A DNA stretch of 44,535 nucleotides from Novosphingobium naphthalenivorans NBRC 102051 (lineage in GTDB: Bacteria > Pseudomonadota > Alphaproteobacteria > Sphingomonadales > Sphingomonadaceae), in the NCBI RefSeq assembly GCF_001590985.1, contig NZ_BCTX01000041.1, positions 1-44,535 of the forward strand, in the 5' to 3' direction. Below, in pieces: positions 32,942 to 41,496 of the stretch (position 1 is its first letter; every line of letters starts with the position of its first letter). The position numbers and the translations under genes were made by a program. The notes beneath the pieces are model-generated. The model was not told where the DNA came from, searched no databases, and was given only the letters and a program-made list of their open reading frames with translations.

Positions 32942-33297
32942 GTTCTTTCTCCTGATGGTCGCCCGAACCATCCGGGCGATGGGCAGACCGTCGGAGCGGC
33001 GCCAGCGCGGCTGCTAACCGTCAGGCCGTAGCGGCAGCGAAGGACCGGAGCCCGCAGGCTTATTTGAAAGCGGAGCGGCCGCGAGGAGCCCGCCAAGGCG
33101 GGCGGGGAAATAAGCCGGAGGCGATGGTTTGGCAGACGTGCGTGCTGTTCCAGGTCGTTGCCTTCGGAGCCGATGGCTTCGGGATCATTCAAGTGGAAGG
33201 CGAACCTGCATCTCAAAGGCTCTGGATCTGTGCTGCCACATTCAAGAGAAGCACTGCATCATGAGGGCCTCGTTCGGACGAAGCTATGATCGCAAGA
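32942..33297. other. Gene-poor stretch upstream of DUF736
   Basis: About 355 bp with no supportable gene. It must hold the DUF736 promoter, which I cannot pinpoint, and it contains the nested inverted repeat B (33057-33116). Confidence 0.6.
33057..33116. repeat. Long nested inverted repeat B
   Basis: Outer arms GGCTTATTT (33057-33065) and AAATAAGCC (33108-33116) pair perfectly. Inside lie GCGGCCGC and a second perfect hairpin GCCCGCC-AA-GGCGGGC (33088-33103). The nested fold would suit a structured RNA. It resembles repeat A in layout but not in sequence. Confidence 0.75.
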
Positions 33298-33720
33298 TCA
33301 GGAGCCAGATCCACCCAACTTTTCGAGCATCTGCCGCACGGTGACGATCGGCGTTTCGCGATGCCGGCCAAGGCTCAGCAAGTCTGATTTATCTCCTGTA
33401 ACCAGGTAATCGGCGCGGCCTTCCTGCGCCAATGCGAGAAGATAGTTATCCCAAGGGTCAGGCGAGACATCAAGCGAGGGAAGCCGATCAACCATGTCTG
33501 CCAGACCACGCAGTTCATTGACCAGTCGTCCTGCAATCGCTGGGGCAAGGCGTTCGCGAATTTTAGGATAGCGCGTCACACGCCGCACTTCCTCGAGTTG
33601 CTCCTCGCAGCAAAGCAGACGAAAGCGGCCCTGCCGCCAATATCCTAGCAGCTCACTCGGTGGAGAAGTCGCCGACAAGAGGCCGCTCACCAAGACATTG
33701 GTGTCGAGAACGATGCGCAT
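33298..33720 (-). CDS. PIN-domain toxin (putative RNase)
   Basis: 140 residues, a full PIN domain: MRIVLDTNVLVSGLL at the start with Asp6, Glu44 in QLEEVRR, Asp88 and Asp91 in SPDPWDNYLL, and Asp110 in VTGDKSDLL, giving the acidic set for Mg-dependent RNA cleavage. It is of the COG1569 type, usually the toxin of a type II pair. It begins 18 bp after the antitoxin-like gene on the same strand, so they form one operon. Targets are unknown. Confidence 0.9.
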   Translation of the reverse strand: MRIVLDTNVLVSGLLSATSPPSELLGYWRQGRFRLLCCEEQLEEVRRVTRYPKIRERLAPAIAGRLVNELRGLADMVDRLPSLDVSPDPWDNYLLALAQEGRADYLVTGDKSDLLSLGRHRETPIVTVRQMLEKLGGSGS

Positions 33721-33738
33721 GCCTGGGAAGTCAGATTG

Positions 33739-33981
33739 TCAGTTCGATCGCGCCGCGCTGACAGCCTCGTCGATGAGAGCGTCCAGTTCAGTAGCATCGG
33801 CATCAGCGAAAGCTTCGCGCGTCTCGGCCATTGTCAAATCCAGCAGCCGCCACTTGACGGCGTCTTCGATGAATTTCGAGAGATCGCCCTTCTTCATGCC
33901 GCGCTGGGCGAGATAAGTGCGAAGGTCGATATCCGTGCGGCTATCGACGTTGACCGACCAGCGTGTGATTTCTTCGCCCAT
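33739..33981 (-). CDS. Antitoxin of the PIN pair (RHH-like)
   Basis: 80 residues. The N-terminal half (ITRWSVNVDSRTDIDLRTYLAQRG, then KKGDLSKFIEDAVKWRLLD) looks like a ribbon-helix-helix DNA-binding domain. The acidic helical tail (AFADADATELDALIDEAV) suits binding of the toxin. AGGAG lies 9 bases before ATG 33981; other ATGs at 33990 and 34017 are less well placed. As first gene of the pair it should bind and silence the PIN protein and repress the promoter at 34005-34033. Confidence 0.8.
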   Translation of the reverse strand: MGEEITRWSVNVDSRTDIDLRTYLAQRGMKKGDLSKFIEDAVKWRLLDLTMAETREAFADADATELDALIDEAVSAARSN

Positions 33982-34004
33982 GGCGTGCATCTCCTGACGG
34001 TAAG

Positions 34005-34033
34005 CGTATATCAACATAAGCGCTTAAGTGCAA
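34005..34033 (-). promoter_or_regulatory. Promoter and operator of the toxin-antitoxin operon
   Basis: On the minus strand TTGCAC (34028-34033), 17 bp, TATACG (34005-34010). Between them lies the perfect palindrome TAAGCGCTTA (34017-34026), and TAAGCG recurs at 34001-34006. An operator between -35 and -10 is the expected layout for antitoxin autoregulation. Confidence 0.65.
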
Positions 34034-34105
34034 TTATTGACCGACTATTAGATCGGAGGGACCTTGCCATCAGTGAACTCCAATCGAATGGGGACCCGAC
34101 GTCAT

Positions 34106-35083
34106 TCAGGGAAGGCTCGATTGGCGTCCGCTTGGCGGATCGCTTTCGACCTGCAGGAAAAAAGGATGTCCGGTTGGGCCGGTGTAATCCCAATGATCCA
34201 ATTCCCGTGCGAGCATCTGTATCATCAAAGAGGCGGGCAAAGGTAACGCGCGCCCGGATGCAGAAATGACTGAAAGCCCGAACAGATCGATGCGCTCGTC
34301 AGATAAGGGGATAAAAGTGAGTTCCCCAGCCTCAATTTCCTTCAAAGCGTTGATTACTGTTAACAATCCTAGCCCCACCCCACGCGCAGCCAAGGACTTG
34401 ATCAACCCAATGCTGCTGACTTCAGCTACGGGGCGAAGCACTCCTCCTATCGAACGAGCCCAGGCCTCATCGACGACTTTCCGAATGGAGATGGTTTCAT
34501 CGGGAACGATCAGCGGAAATTCGGCGCATTGGGCCAGTGAAACTTCGGTTACAGACGCGAGCGGGTGATCAGGCCGCAGAATGATGCCGAGGCGGTGAAA
34601 CATGGTCTTTTCCACCCGCAACGCCCGTTCATCCGGCGGATTGAAGGTTACACCCACATCGGTGTCGTGCGACATGACCCGGTCGATCACGCTCTGTGAT
34701 CCCATGACTTCCATGCTGTACTGAATGGCGGGGTACTTCTCCTGAAAGCAAGCGATTGCCGAGGCAACGATGTCGGTTGCGCCTTCGACCAGCCCGATCG
34801 AGACATGGCCCCGACGCAGACCGACGAGGTTGTCGACCTCCGAGCGGATGCGCTCGAGGTCACGGCGCCAGCGCCTGACACCATCTACCAAGAGTTCACC
34901 AGCAGCGGTCATTCGCATGCCAGTCGAAGTCCGCTCGAAAAGCTTTGTGCCAAGGTCTTCCTCAAGCTGGATGATTTGGCGGTCTATGGCGGAAGGCGCG
35001 ATGTGGAGCATTTCCGCAGCCCGACGCAAGCCCCCGCGCCTCGCCACTTCATCGAAATAGATGGCCGCTCTACCAAGAAGCAT
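34106..35083 (-). CDS. LysR-type regulator of the TonB/oxygenase cluster
   Basis: 325 residues. N-terminal winged HTH (about 5-62: FDEVARRGGLRRAAEMLHIAPSAIDRQIIQLEEDLGTKLFER), then a substrate-binding domain (about 90-295). It is divergent from the TonB receptor gene with 157 bp between start codons, the usual layout for a LysR regulator and its target; the TATC-N11-GATA site in this gap fits. The last 30 residues extend past the normal family end, are polar and likely unstructured. The inducer is unknown, presumably the substrate of the pathway or a product of it. Confidence 0.87.
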   Translation of the reverse strand: MLLGRAAIYFDEVARRGGLRRAAEMLHIAPSAIDRQIIQLEEDLGTKLFERTSTGMRMTAAGELLVDGVRRWRRDLERIRSEVDNLVGLRRGHVSIGLVEGATDIVASAIACFQEKYPAIQYSMEVMGSQSVIDRVMSHDTDVGVTFNPPDERALRVEKTMFHRLGIILRPDHPLASVTEVSLAQCAEFPLIVPDETISIRKVVDEAWARSIGGVLRPVAEVSSIGLIKSLAARGVGLGLLTVINALKEIEAGELTFIPLSDERIDLFGLSVISASGRALPLPASLMIQMLARELDHWDYTGPTGHPFFLQVESDPPSGRQSSLP

Positions 35084-35116
35084 TTCAACACTCCTGTTCT
35101 CATTTCGCGAACACCA

Positions 35117-35135
35117 TATCCAAAATTTGGCGATA
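35117..35135. promoter_or_regulatory. Candidate LysR box
   Basis: TATC-N11-GATA (35117-35135) with inner CCAAA-A-TTTGG. It lies 34 bp before the LysR start and about 105 bp before the TonB receptor start. The interrupted dyad has the size and position of LysR-type operators. Confidence 0.5.
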
Positions 35136-35240
35136 GAAAAGGACAGGATTGGATGTCACTTGATCTTCGACGCCGCCGCCGGGGGCGGCAGCATCGGGCG
35201 GCAAGGACGCCGCCCGTCTAATTGGGGACGCGTGATAGAG

Positions 35241-37529
35241 ATGAAGCTCAAGATCAAGTTCATGCTTCTGGCGGGCCTTGCCGTTCCGGCGGCATTCGGT
35301 GTTGCTTCAACCGCCATGGCGGCCTCCGAAGCGGCTGGCGCCGAACTGGAAACCTCCACAGGCGATATCATTGTCACCGGCGAGAAGAAGGAAACCACGC
35401 TTCAGAAGGCGCCGCTGGCGATCACGGCGCTCTCGAACGAGGCCCTCCAACAGTCGAACATTACTCAGCTGATCGACATGAACGGCTTCGTTCCTGGTCT
35501 CACCGTGGCGAACAGCGGCAGCTTCGTGCGGGTCGTTTCCATTCGCGGTATCGGATATGAGGCTTCGGACAACCTGAGCGCAGAGCCGGGAACATCCTTC
35601 CATATTGATGGGGTCTATGTTGTCAGCCCCTATGCGTTGCAGCAGGACTTCCTTGACTTGCAGCGGGTCGAAGTCCTCCGCGGACCTCAGGGCACGGTTT
35701 TTGGCCAGAGCGCGACTGGCGGCATTATCAATGCCATCACCACGAAGCCGGATACCGGGAGCACCTCAGGTTCCGTGCAGCTTGAACTGGGCAATTACGA
35801 TCTGTTTCGCTCTACGGCCACACTCAACATCCCGGTCTCGGACACACTGGCCGTTCGCGGCACAGTCCAGCGTTATTATCACGAAGGCTTCGCACGTCAG
35901 ACCAGTCTGGGTCCAAATTACGGACGATATGGCCTTGATGATGCAGACCGGGTCTCCGGCAAGATCTCGCTGCTCTGGACACCGAACGACCGCTTTTCCG
36001 CCCAGATCACGGCGCAATACTTCAACGCCGACGAACATGGTGCGGCGCAGAAGAATCTGGACGACCCTGATCCGAATCCGCGCCGAATTTCGCAGGATTA
36101 CCCCAACAAGTACAAGCTCGACTTCTTTTTGGCTTACGCGGACCTGCGTTATGATTTCGGGGCTGCGACCTTGAAGTCGCTCACGTCGTACCAGACGACG
36201 CGCAACCACAATCAAATAGACGTAGACCGGCTCGATTATGCCAGCACCGGTGAATACGATGCGCAGCCGTACTGGAACAACAGCGTCGATGCGTTCAGCC
36301 AGGAGTTCAATCTCACATCGAACGGCGACGGGCCGCTCAGCTACATTGTGGGCGCCTATTTCCTCTACCAGAAACTGGGGCAGGATATCCTCGAGTACCG
36401 CGGGACAGACGCCGTTCCCAGCTATGATCTGACGTTGCCGCTGACCTTTGCGAACTACCCCTACAATCTCGACTACGCGTTGAACTCACGCCAGAGCCGC
36501 TACAGCTATGCCGCTTTCGCGCAAGGCACGTACAAGCTGTCCGACCGGTTGAGCGCGACGGTGGGTCTGCGATTCAACCATGACAATTTCAAGAGCAGAA
36601 ACAGCACGCTGTTCGACATATTTGCCCCGCCGGTCCAAGCCCGGACGCGGGAAGATGCTGTAACCGGCAAGGGAGAGATCGACTTCGAAATCACGCCGGC
36701 CAATATGGTCTACGCGAGCATTTCACGCGGCTACAAGCCCGGCGGCGTCAGCAACAACAGCACGCCGCTCCTGGTTCCGCTGACCTATAATTCCGAGCAT
36801 GTATGGGCGTATGAGCTGGGAGCGAAAAACCGTTTCGCCGGTGGCCGCGCGACCTTCAATGCAGCAGCCTTCTTCTATGACTACAAGAACCTGCAGTATC
36901 AGGAGGAAGATCCGATCCCCTATCAGGGCGGCGTCTCGAACGTCCCAAAGACCCGGATCTGGGGTGCCGAAGCCGAAGCCACGGTGGACCTGACCGACCA
37001 TCTCAGGCTCGACGGCAACGTGACCTACCTCGACGGTGAACTGGTCGGTGATTACATTACACTCGATCCCTCGCGCGCGCATGCGGCGACGCTGGCGGCT
37101 GCGGCCCTGGGTTACGGGCCGTTTGATGCCTACACAATTGGTTTGCGTGCCCTGCAGACGCGCAATACCAAGGGCAACCTGCCGCCAAAGCTGCCAAAGT
37201 GGCAAGGCACTATCGGCGCGACCCACACTCTAGAGCTTGGCGGATTGGGCACGCTGCGTTCCCATGCAGAACTGATCTATCGCGGCAAGTTTCAGTACCG
37301 CATCTTCAATGACGGTGCGAGGGACGTGGTGCCTGGCTACACGCAGGTGAACGCTAATGTGGTGTTCATGCCGCAGGATACCCGCTGGACGATCGGGCTT
37401 ACTGTGACAAACATTTTCGACAAGGCTGGCATCGCCTCGCGATATTCCAATCCCTTCGGCAGCTTCACCACAAGCGACATGTACATCCCGCCGCGCCAGG
37501 CGATTGCTTCGGTGAAGTACGAATTTTGA
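35241..37529 (+). CDS. TonB-dependent outer-membrane receptor
   Basis: 762 residues. Signal peptide at about 1-27 (ending AMA), then the plug domain (about 45-160: DIIVTGEKKETTLQKAPLAIT..., with LQRVEVLRGPQGTVFGQSATGGIIN), then the beta barrel ending in aromatic Phe (ASVKYEF), as needed for outer-membrane insertion. It imports a substrate with energy from TonB. The frame is open to 35061, but ATG 35241 is the only start giving a signal peptide; the ribosome site is weak. It heads the cluster with the two oxygenases and VOC gene, which implies that the substrate is a compound to be degraded rather than iron alone. Confidence 0.93.
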   Translation: MKLKIKFMLLAGLAVPAAFGVASTAMAASEAAGAELETSTGDIIVTGEKKETTLQKAPLAITALSNEALQQSNITQLIDMNGFVPGLTVANSGSFVRVVSIRGIGYEASDNLSAEPGTSFHIDGVYVVSPYALQQDFLDLQRVEVLRGPQGTVFGQSATGGIINAITTKPDTGSTSGSVQLELGNYDLFRSTATLNIPVSDTLAVRGTVQRYYHEGFARQTSLGPNYGRYGLDDADRVSGKISLLWTPNDRFSAQITAQYFNADEHGAAQKNLDDPDPNPRRISQDYPNKYKLDFFLAYADLRYDFGAATLKSLTSYQTTRNHNQIDVDRLDYASTGEYDAQPYWNNSVDAFSQEFNLTSNGDGPLSYIVGAYFLYQKLGQDILEYRGTDAVPSYDLTLPLTFANYPYNLDYALNSRQSRYSYAAFAQGTYKLSDRLSATVGLRFNHDNFKSRNSTLFDIFAPPVQARTREDAVTGKGEIDFEITPANMVYASISRGYKPGGVSNNSTPLLVPLTYNSEHVWAYELGAKNRFAGGRATFNAAAFFYDYKNLQYQEEDPIPYQGGVSNVPKTRIWGAEAEATVDLTDHLRLDGNVTYLDGELVGDYITLDPSRAHAATLAAAALGYGPFDAYTIGLRALQTRNTKGNLPPKLPKWQGTIGATHTLELGGLGTLRSHAELIYRGKFQYRIFNDGARDVVPGYTQVNANVVFMPQDTRWTIGLTVTNIFDKAGIASRYSNPFGSFTTSDMYIPPRQAIASVKYEF

Positions 37530-37616
37530 TTGGGTGCCAACGTGCAATCGGTTGGTGCGGCGGCCGGTTGACTATTTGCGTTGCCACAACATTCGACGGC
37601 AACGCAGGAGATTGAT

Positions 37617-38645
37617 ATGAATTTCGACGGAAGCGTAGTGCCCATCATTGACCTCAATCCTGCGAGGACCGGGACGCCTGCAGAACGCCAGGCAGTGGCT
37701 GAACAGGTGGGGGAAGCGGCCCGCAGCATCGGCTTTCTCGTGGTGTCGGGACATGGCGTTCCTGCCGGGGTGATCGAGCGGGCGGAGAACGTCAGCAGGC
37801 GATTTTTCGATCTGTCCGGCGAGGACAAGGTCAAATACACCGCGCCAAGCGCGGATATCTATCGCGGTTATTTCGGCATCGAGACCGGGAATCTGGCCAG
37901 CACGATCGGCCAGGACGAGGCCAAACCCGATCATCGGGAATATTTCAACATCGGTCGCTTCGATCTCGACAAGAGCGACCCTTACTTCACCACGCCAACG
38001 GCAATGCGGATTTTCCGCGACAACATCTGGCCCGATCCAGACGTTCCCGAATTCCGTCCTGCGATCATCGATTACTATCGCGAGATGGAAGGCCTGGCAG
38101 CGCTCCTCATGGAATTGTGCGCGCGGGCGCTGCACCTGCCGCCGGACTGGTTTCAGGACAAGATCAACAAGCACATCACCAACATGGTGATCAGCAACTA
38201 TCCCGACCAGCCGGAGATGCTGGAGGAAGGCCAACTGCGGGCAGGCGCGCATACCGATTACGGCGGGCTGACAATCCTCAAGACCGAGAACAAGCCGGGC
38301 GGTCTTGAAGTACAGACCGCTGATGGCCGCTGGGTGCCCGTGCCCATCGTGGCGGGAACCTTCATCATCAATCTGGGCGACCTCATGGCACAGTGGACTA
38401 ACGACCAGTGGGTTTCCACCATGCACCGGGTCGTCAATCCGCCGCACGAAGAGGGCGTTGGCAGCCGCCGGCAGTCCTTGGTCTTCTTCCATCAGCCCAA
38501 CTACGACGCGGTAATCGAGTGCATCCCGACCTGCGCCATCGGTCAGCCTGTGAAATATGCGCCGACCACATCGCTCGAGCATTTGGAAATGAAAATGAAC
38601 CAAATGAACGACACACCGAAATTCAGGCAAGCGGACGCGGTTTGA
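37617..38645 (+). CDS. IPNS-like Fe(II) oxygenase 1
   Basis: 342 residues. A non-haem iron oxygenase of the isopenicillin N synthase / 2-oxoglutarate dioxygenase class. The N-terminal DIOX_N block (VPIIDLN...FLVVSGHGVP) is followed by the jelly-roll core with iron ligands His212, Asp214 (GAHTDYGGLT) and His270 (TMHRV), and Arg285-Gln-Ser287 (R-x-S) for the 2-oxoglutarate carboxylate. It most likely uses 2-oxoglutarate to hydroxylate or demethylate a small molecule. ATG 37617 has GGAG upstream. It starts 87 bp after the receptor and 27 bp before its paralogue, in one operon. Confidence 0.9.
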   Translation: MNFDGSVVPIIDLNPARTGTPAERQAVAEQVGEAARSIGFLVVSGHGVPAGVIERAENVSRRFFDLSGEDKVKYTAPSADIYRGYFGIETGNLASTIGQDEAKPDHREYFNIGRFDLDKSDPYFTTPTAMRIFRDNIWPDPDVPEFRPAIIDYYREMEGLAALLMELCARALHLPPDWFQDKINKHITNMVISNYPDQPEMLEEGQLRAGAHTDYGGLTILKTENKPGGLEVQTADGRWVPVPIVAGTFIINLGDLMAQWTNDQWVSTMHRVVNPPHEEGVGSRRQSLVFFHQPNYDAVIECIPTCAIGQPVKYAPTTSLEHLEMKMNQMNDTPKFRQADAV

Positions 38646-38672
38646 GCACCCTCTGTACAGGAGTCTTCTCCA

Positions 38673-39656
38673 ATGATCGTCTATACACCGCCCAAACCTG
38701 CCGAGTTCATTCCTGTCATAGATCTCGCACCGAGTTTCAATGGCGACAGCTCTGCGTGCAAAGCCGTTGCGTGGGAAATCCACAAGGCTGCCCGCGATAC
38801 AGGTTTCTTCTACATCTCCGGACATGGCGTGCCCCGCGCCTTGATGGACGGGCAATTGGAACTCGCGCGGGAATTTTTCAGCCTGCCTTTGGAGGAAAAG
38901 CTGAAAGTCGATGCCCGTCATTCCAATTGCACGCGCGGATACGAGGCTCCGGGAGTGCAGACGCTTGATGACGGATCGCCGCCGGACCTCAAAGAGGGGT
39001 TTGTGATCGGGTGCGATCTGTCCGATGACCATCCTTATGTGCGCGCCGGTGTACCCAATTGCGGGCAAAACCAGTGGCCCCAGAATCTTCCGCATTTCCG
39101 CGAGCGGTACGAAGCCTACATTGCCGAAATGTTCCGCGTCGGCCGCCACCTGATGGGTCTGATTGCGCAGTCGCTCGATTTGCCCGGCGACTATTTTGAA
39201 GATTGCCTGCGAGAGCCACTCTTCAATGGCAGGCTGCTCAAGTACGGTCCTCAGCCGGTTGATGCCGCTTTCAACCAAATTGGTGCTGGTGCGCACACTG
39301 ATTGGGGAATGATCACCATACTTCTGCAGGATGATGTTGGCGGCCTGGAAGTACAGAATGCAGCCGGGGACTGGATTTCCGCACCGCCGATCCCCGAGAC
39401 TTTCGTCATTAACCTGGGCGAGATGGTCCGGATACTTACCAACGGCCTCTATCACTCCAACATGCACCGCGTCCGCAACAACCACAGCGGCCGTGACCGG
39501 TACTCGGTGCCGACGTTCTTCGATCCTGACTACTTTTACACGGTCCGCTGCGCCCCGACCTGCATGCCGGAAAACGGCAAACCAGATTTCAGAGAGATGA
39601 CAGTCGGAGCCCACATCGCGGAAATGTACCGCAAGACCTATGGCCTGACCGCATAA
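38673..39656 (+). CDS. IPNS-like Fe(II) oxygenase 2
   Basis: 327 residues. A paralogue-like partner of the preceding oxygenase, same fold but clearly divergent. N-terminal VIDLAP...GFFYISGHGVP, iron ligands His208, Asp210 (GAHTDWGMIT) and His265 (NMHRV), and R-x-S at Arg276-Tyr-Ser278 (RYSVPTFFDPDY). All catalytic residues are intact. A second oxygenase of the class in one operon suggests two consecutive oxidations or two related substrates. It is followed 11 bp later by the VOC gene, with AAGGA as ribosome site. Confidence 0.9.
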   Translation: MIVYTPPKPAEFIPVIDLAPSFNGDSSACKAVAWEIHKAARDTGFFYISGHGVPRALMDGQLELAREFFSLPLEEKLKVDARHSNCTRGYEAPGVQTLDDGSPPDLKEGFVIGCDLSDDHPYVRAGVPNCGQNQWPQNLPHFRERYEAYIAEMFRVGRHLMGLIAQSLDLPGDYFEDCLREPLFNGRLLKYGPQPVDAAFNQIGAGAHTDWGMITILLQDDVGGLEVQNAAGDWISAPPIPETFVINLGEMVRILTNGLYHSNMHRVRNNHSGRDRYSVPTFFDPDYFYTVRCAPTCMPENGKPDFREMTVGAHIAEMYRKTYGLTA

Positions 39657-39667
39657 GGAATCCACGC

Positions 39668-40051
39668 ATGGTTGCGCTTACCTATGCCAATATATTCACT
39701 GCCGATATCGACCGGCTGGCTGACTTTTACAGTGGCCTTTTCGACCTTGATGAGATCCTGGAGAGCCGCTCGCCAATCTTTCGAGGTTTCCTCACCGGAG
39801 GATCATCGATTGGTTTCAGTGCGCCGGATGCCTACGATCTGCTTGGTCTGAAAGAGCAAGAACTGCCAGGTGACCGGGTACTCCTGACATTCGATGTCGA
39901 AAGCGAAGAAATGGTTCGCTCACTTACCGCCAAGGCCGCCCGGCTTGGAGCAAGCATTCTGAAGGAGCCATTCACGACCTACTATGGGTGGTTTCAATCT
40001 GTCCTGCGCGATCTGGATGGGAATGCATTCCGGATAAATTTCCACGGCTAG
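39668..40051 (+). CDS. VOC / glyoxalase-fold protein
   Basis: 127 residues. One vicinal-oxygen-chelate domain: betaalpha-betabetabeta pattern with TYANIFTADIDRLADFYSGLFD at the start and LRDLDGNAFRINFHG at the end. The usual metal-binding His/Glu positions are not clearly present (Asn8 at the first one), so it may be a binding or isomerase-type member rather than an extradiol dioxygenase. Last gene of the receptor operon, ending before an 11-bp-stem terminator. Confidence 0.82.
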   Translation: MVALTYANIFTADIDRLADFYSGLFDLDEILESRSPIFRGFLTGGSSIGFSAPDAYDLLGLKEQELPGDRVLLTFDVESEEMVRSLTAKAARLGASILKEPFTTYYGWFQSVLRDLDGNAFRINFHG

Positions 40052-40073
40052 TTACCTTGGTTTTTGCCTATGA

Positions 40074-40112
40074 AGGCGAGCAGGACTGGGCTGCAAGTAT
40101 CCCTGCTCGCCT
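40074..40112 (+). terminator. Terminator after the VOC gene
   Basis: AGGCGAGCAGG (40074-40084) pairs perfectly with CCTGCTCGCCT (40102-40112) across a 17-base loop, 22 bases after the VOC stop. There is no strong T run after it. It separates the receptor operon from the Rieske gene, which therefore has its own start of transcription. Confidence 0.6.
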
Positions 40113-40230
40113 CTAAATCCAACGGCAATTTATTATGCCTTGGAGTGGTGTATCATCTCGAATTTTCGTATCGGAAAGGCTCTATATCGTAGTTAGATGG
40201 CGTGATCGTAAATCTCATGAGGTTCAAATA

Positions 40231-41307
40231 ATGCAGGCAGCTAGGGGTCCGGGCATGACTGCGGCGCTTGTCCCTAATCTCGCTATCCCTCGCAATTGCA
40301 CTTTCGCACATGACGACTGGTTCATTCTAGCTCGTCATTGGTATCCCATCGCTCTTGCGCGCGAGGTGGGGCAGCGGCCTGTTGGAACCAAGCTGTTGGA
40401 CCAGCCCCTTGTCATCTACCGCGCAGATGATGAACTCGTGGTCGCACCCGACATTTGCCCTCACCGCGGCGTGCCGCTTAGCATGGGCAAGCAAGTCCCC
40501 AGCGGCGTTGAATGTGCCTACCATGGGTTACGGTTTGGGCCGGCAGGTCAATGCACACACGTACCTGCCCATCCCAGCCGCGACATCCCGGCGCGAATGC
40601 ACCTCGTCCCTTTTCCACACATCGAACGGTACGGCCTGATTTGGACTTGCCTCGACAGGTCAGTTGAGTGTCCGGAACCGGGAATGATTATTGACATGCC
40701 CCACTGGGGCGAGGCGGGCTACCAGTGCGTTGTCTGCCCTTCAGTTGACATCCACGCTTTCGCCGGGAGGCAAGTCGAAGGCTTCCTGGATGTCGCGCAT
40801 TTTGCCTTTGTTCACAAGGAAACGTTTGGCGACCCAGACATCAGCGAAGTCCCGCCCTATTCACCGGTGCGAACCGAAAACGGCTTTGAGGCAGAGTATT
40901 GGAGCAGTGTGAGCAACTACCCCGTTGAGGATCACCGGCGTGCAATGCCGACGTTTCAATGGCTGCGTCACTTCCGTTGCCATCTGCCATTTAGCGCAAC
41001 AATTGAGATTCACTTCCCCAATGACGGACGATTCGTAGTCATGAATGCGGCCTCCCCAGTCTCGGCGAAGGAAACGAGACTATTTGCGCCTACCTGCCGC
41101 AATTTCGATACAGATCGCCCCGAGGACGAAATTTACGAGTTCACCCGGAGGATTTTTGAGGAAGATAAGGCAATCGTAGAGGCACAGATACCGGAATGCC
41201 TTCCGCTTGATCCTGATCTGGAAGCCCACATTCCCGCCGACATGAGCTCGTTGATGTATCGCCGTGGTCTACGCGCGTTGGGGCTCGGTGAATTTTTCTA
41301 TTGCTAG
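40231..41307 (+). CDS. Rieske non-haem iron oxygenase, large subunit
   Basis: 358 residues. Rieske [2Fe-2S] ligands Cys76-x-His78 (CPHRG) and Cys95-x2-His98 (CAYHG) in the N-terminal domain, then the mononuclear iron site with Asp187-x2-His190-x4-His195 (FLDVAHFAFVH). A single-component-type oxygenase subunit of the vanillate/phenylpropionate class that inserts oxygen or removes methyl groups from ring compounds; a reductase is needed and is not in the window. ATG 40231 has GAGG before it; ATG 40255 is an alternative. It stands alone between two hairpin regions. Its base composition is lower in GC than the flanking core, suggesting transfer. Confidence 0.9.
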   Translation: MQAARGPGMTAALVPNLAIPRNCTFAHDDWFILARHWYPIALAREVGQRPVGTKLLDQPLVIYRADDELVVAPDICPHRGVPLSMGKQVPSGVECAYHGLRFGPAGQCTHVPAHPSRDIPARMHLVPFPHIERYGLIWTCLDRSVECPEPGMIIDMPHWGEAGYQCVVCPSVDIHAFAGRQVEGFLDVAHFAFVHKETFGDPDISEVPPYSPVRTENGFEAEYWSSVSNYPVEDHRRAMPTFQWLRHFRCHLPFSATIEIHFPNDGRFVVMNAASPVSAKETRLFAPTCRNFDTDRPEDEIYEFTRRIFEEDKAIVEAQIPECLPLDPDLEAHIPADMSSLMYRRGLRALGLGEFFYC

Positions 41308-41348
41308 ATGGATCAATTTAATTTCGACCCTTTCAAGACGCTCAGCAG

Positions 41349-41428
41349 GCGTTTTCAACGCTTCAGGTGCCGACAGTCTGCAATCCGATTTCTGTCTCCG
41401 TGCTTGCAAGCACGGACATTGAAATGTC
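41349..41428. terminator. Cluster of palindromes between convergent genes
   Basis: Three adjacent dyads: GCGTT-TTC-AACGC (41349-41361); the perfect 18-bp palindrome CCGTGCTTGCAAGCACGG (41398-41415); and GACATT-GA-AATGTC (41415-41428). They lie between the Rieske gene and the opposing hydrolase gene and may stop transcription in both directions. Confidence 0.5.
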
Positions 41429-41496
41429 AGTCCGGGAAGGTGGCTCACCCCGGCAACCGCGATACAGCCGCTTTCGGGGTGTGACACTGGCCTCGC

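Noticed and set aside
33121..33297. Short frames upstream of the PIN gene
   Set aside because: No ribosome sites and no protein-like composition.
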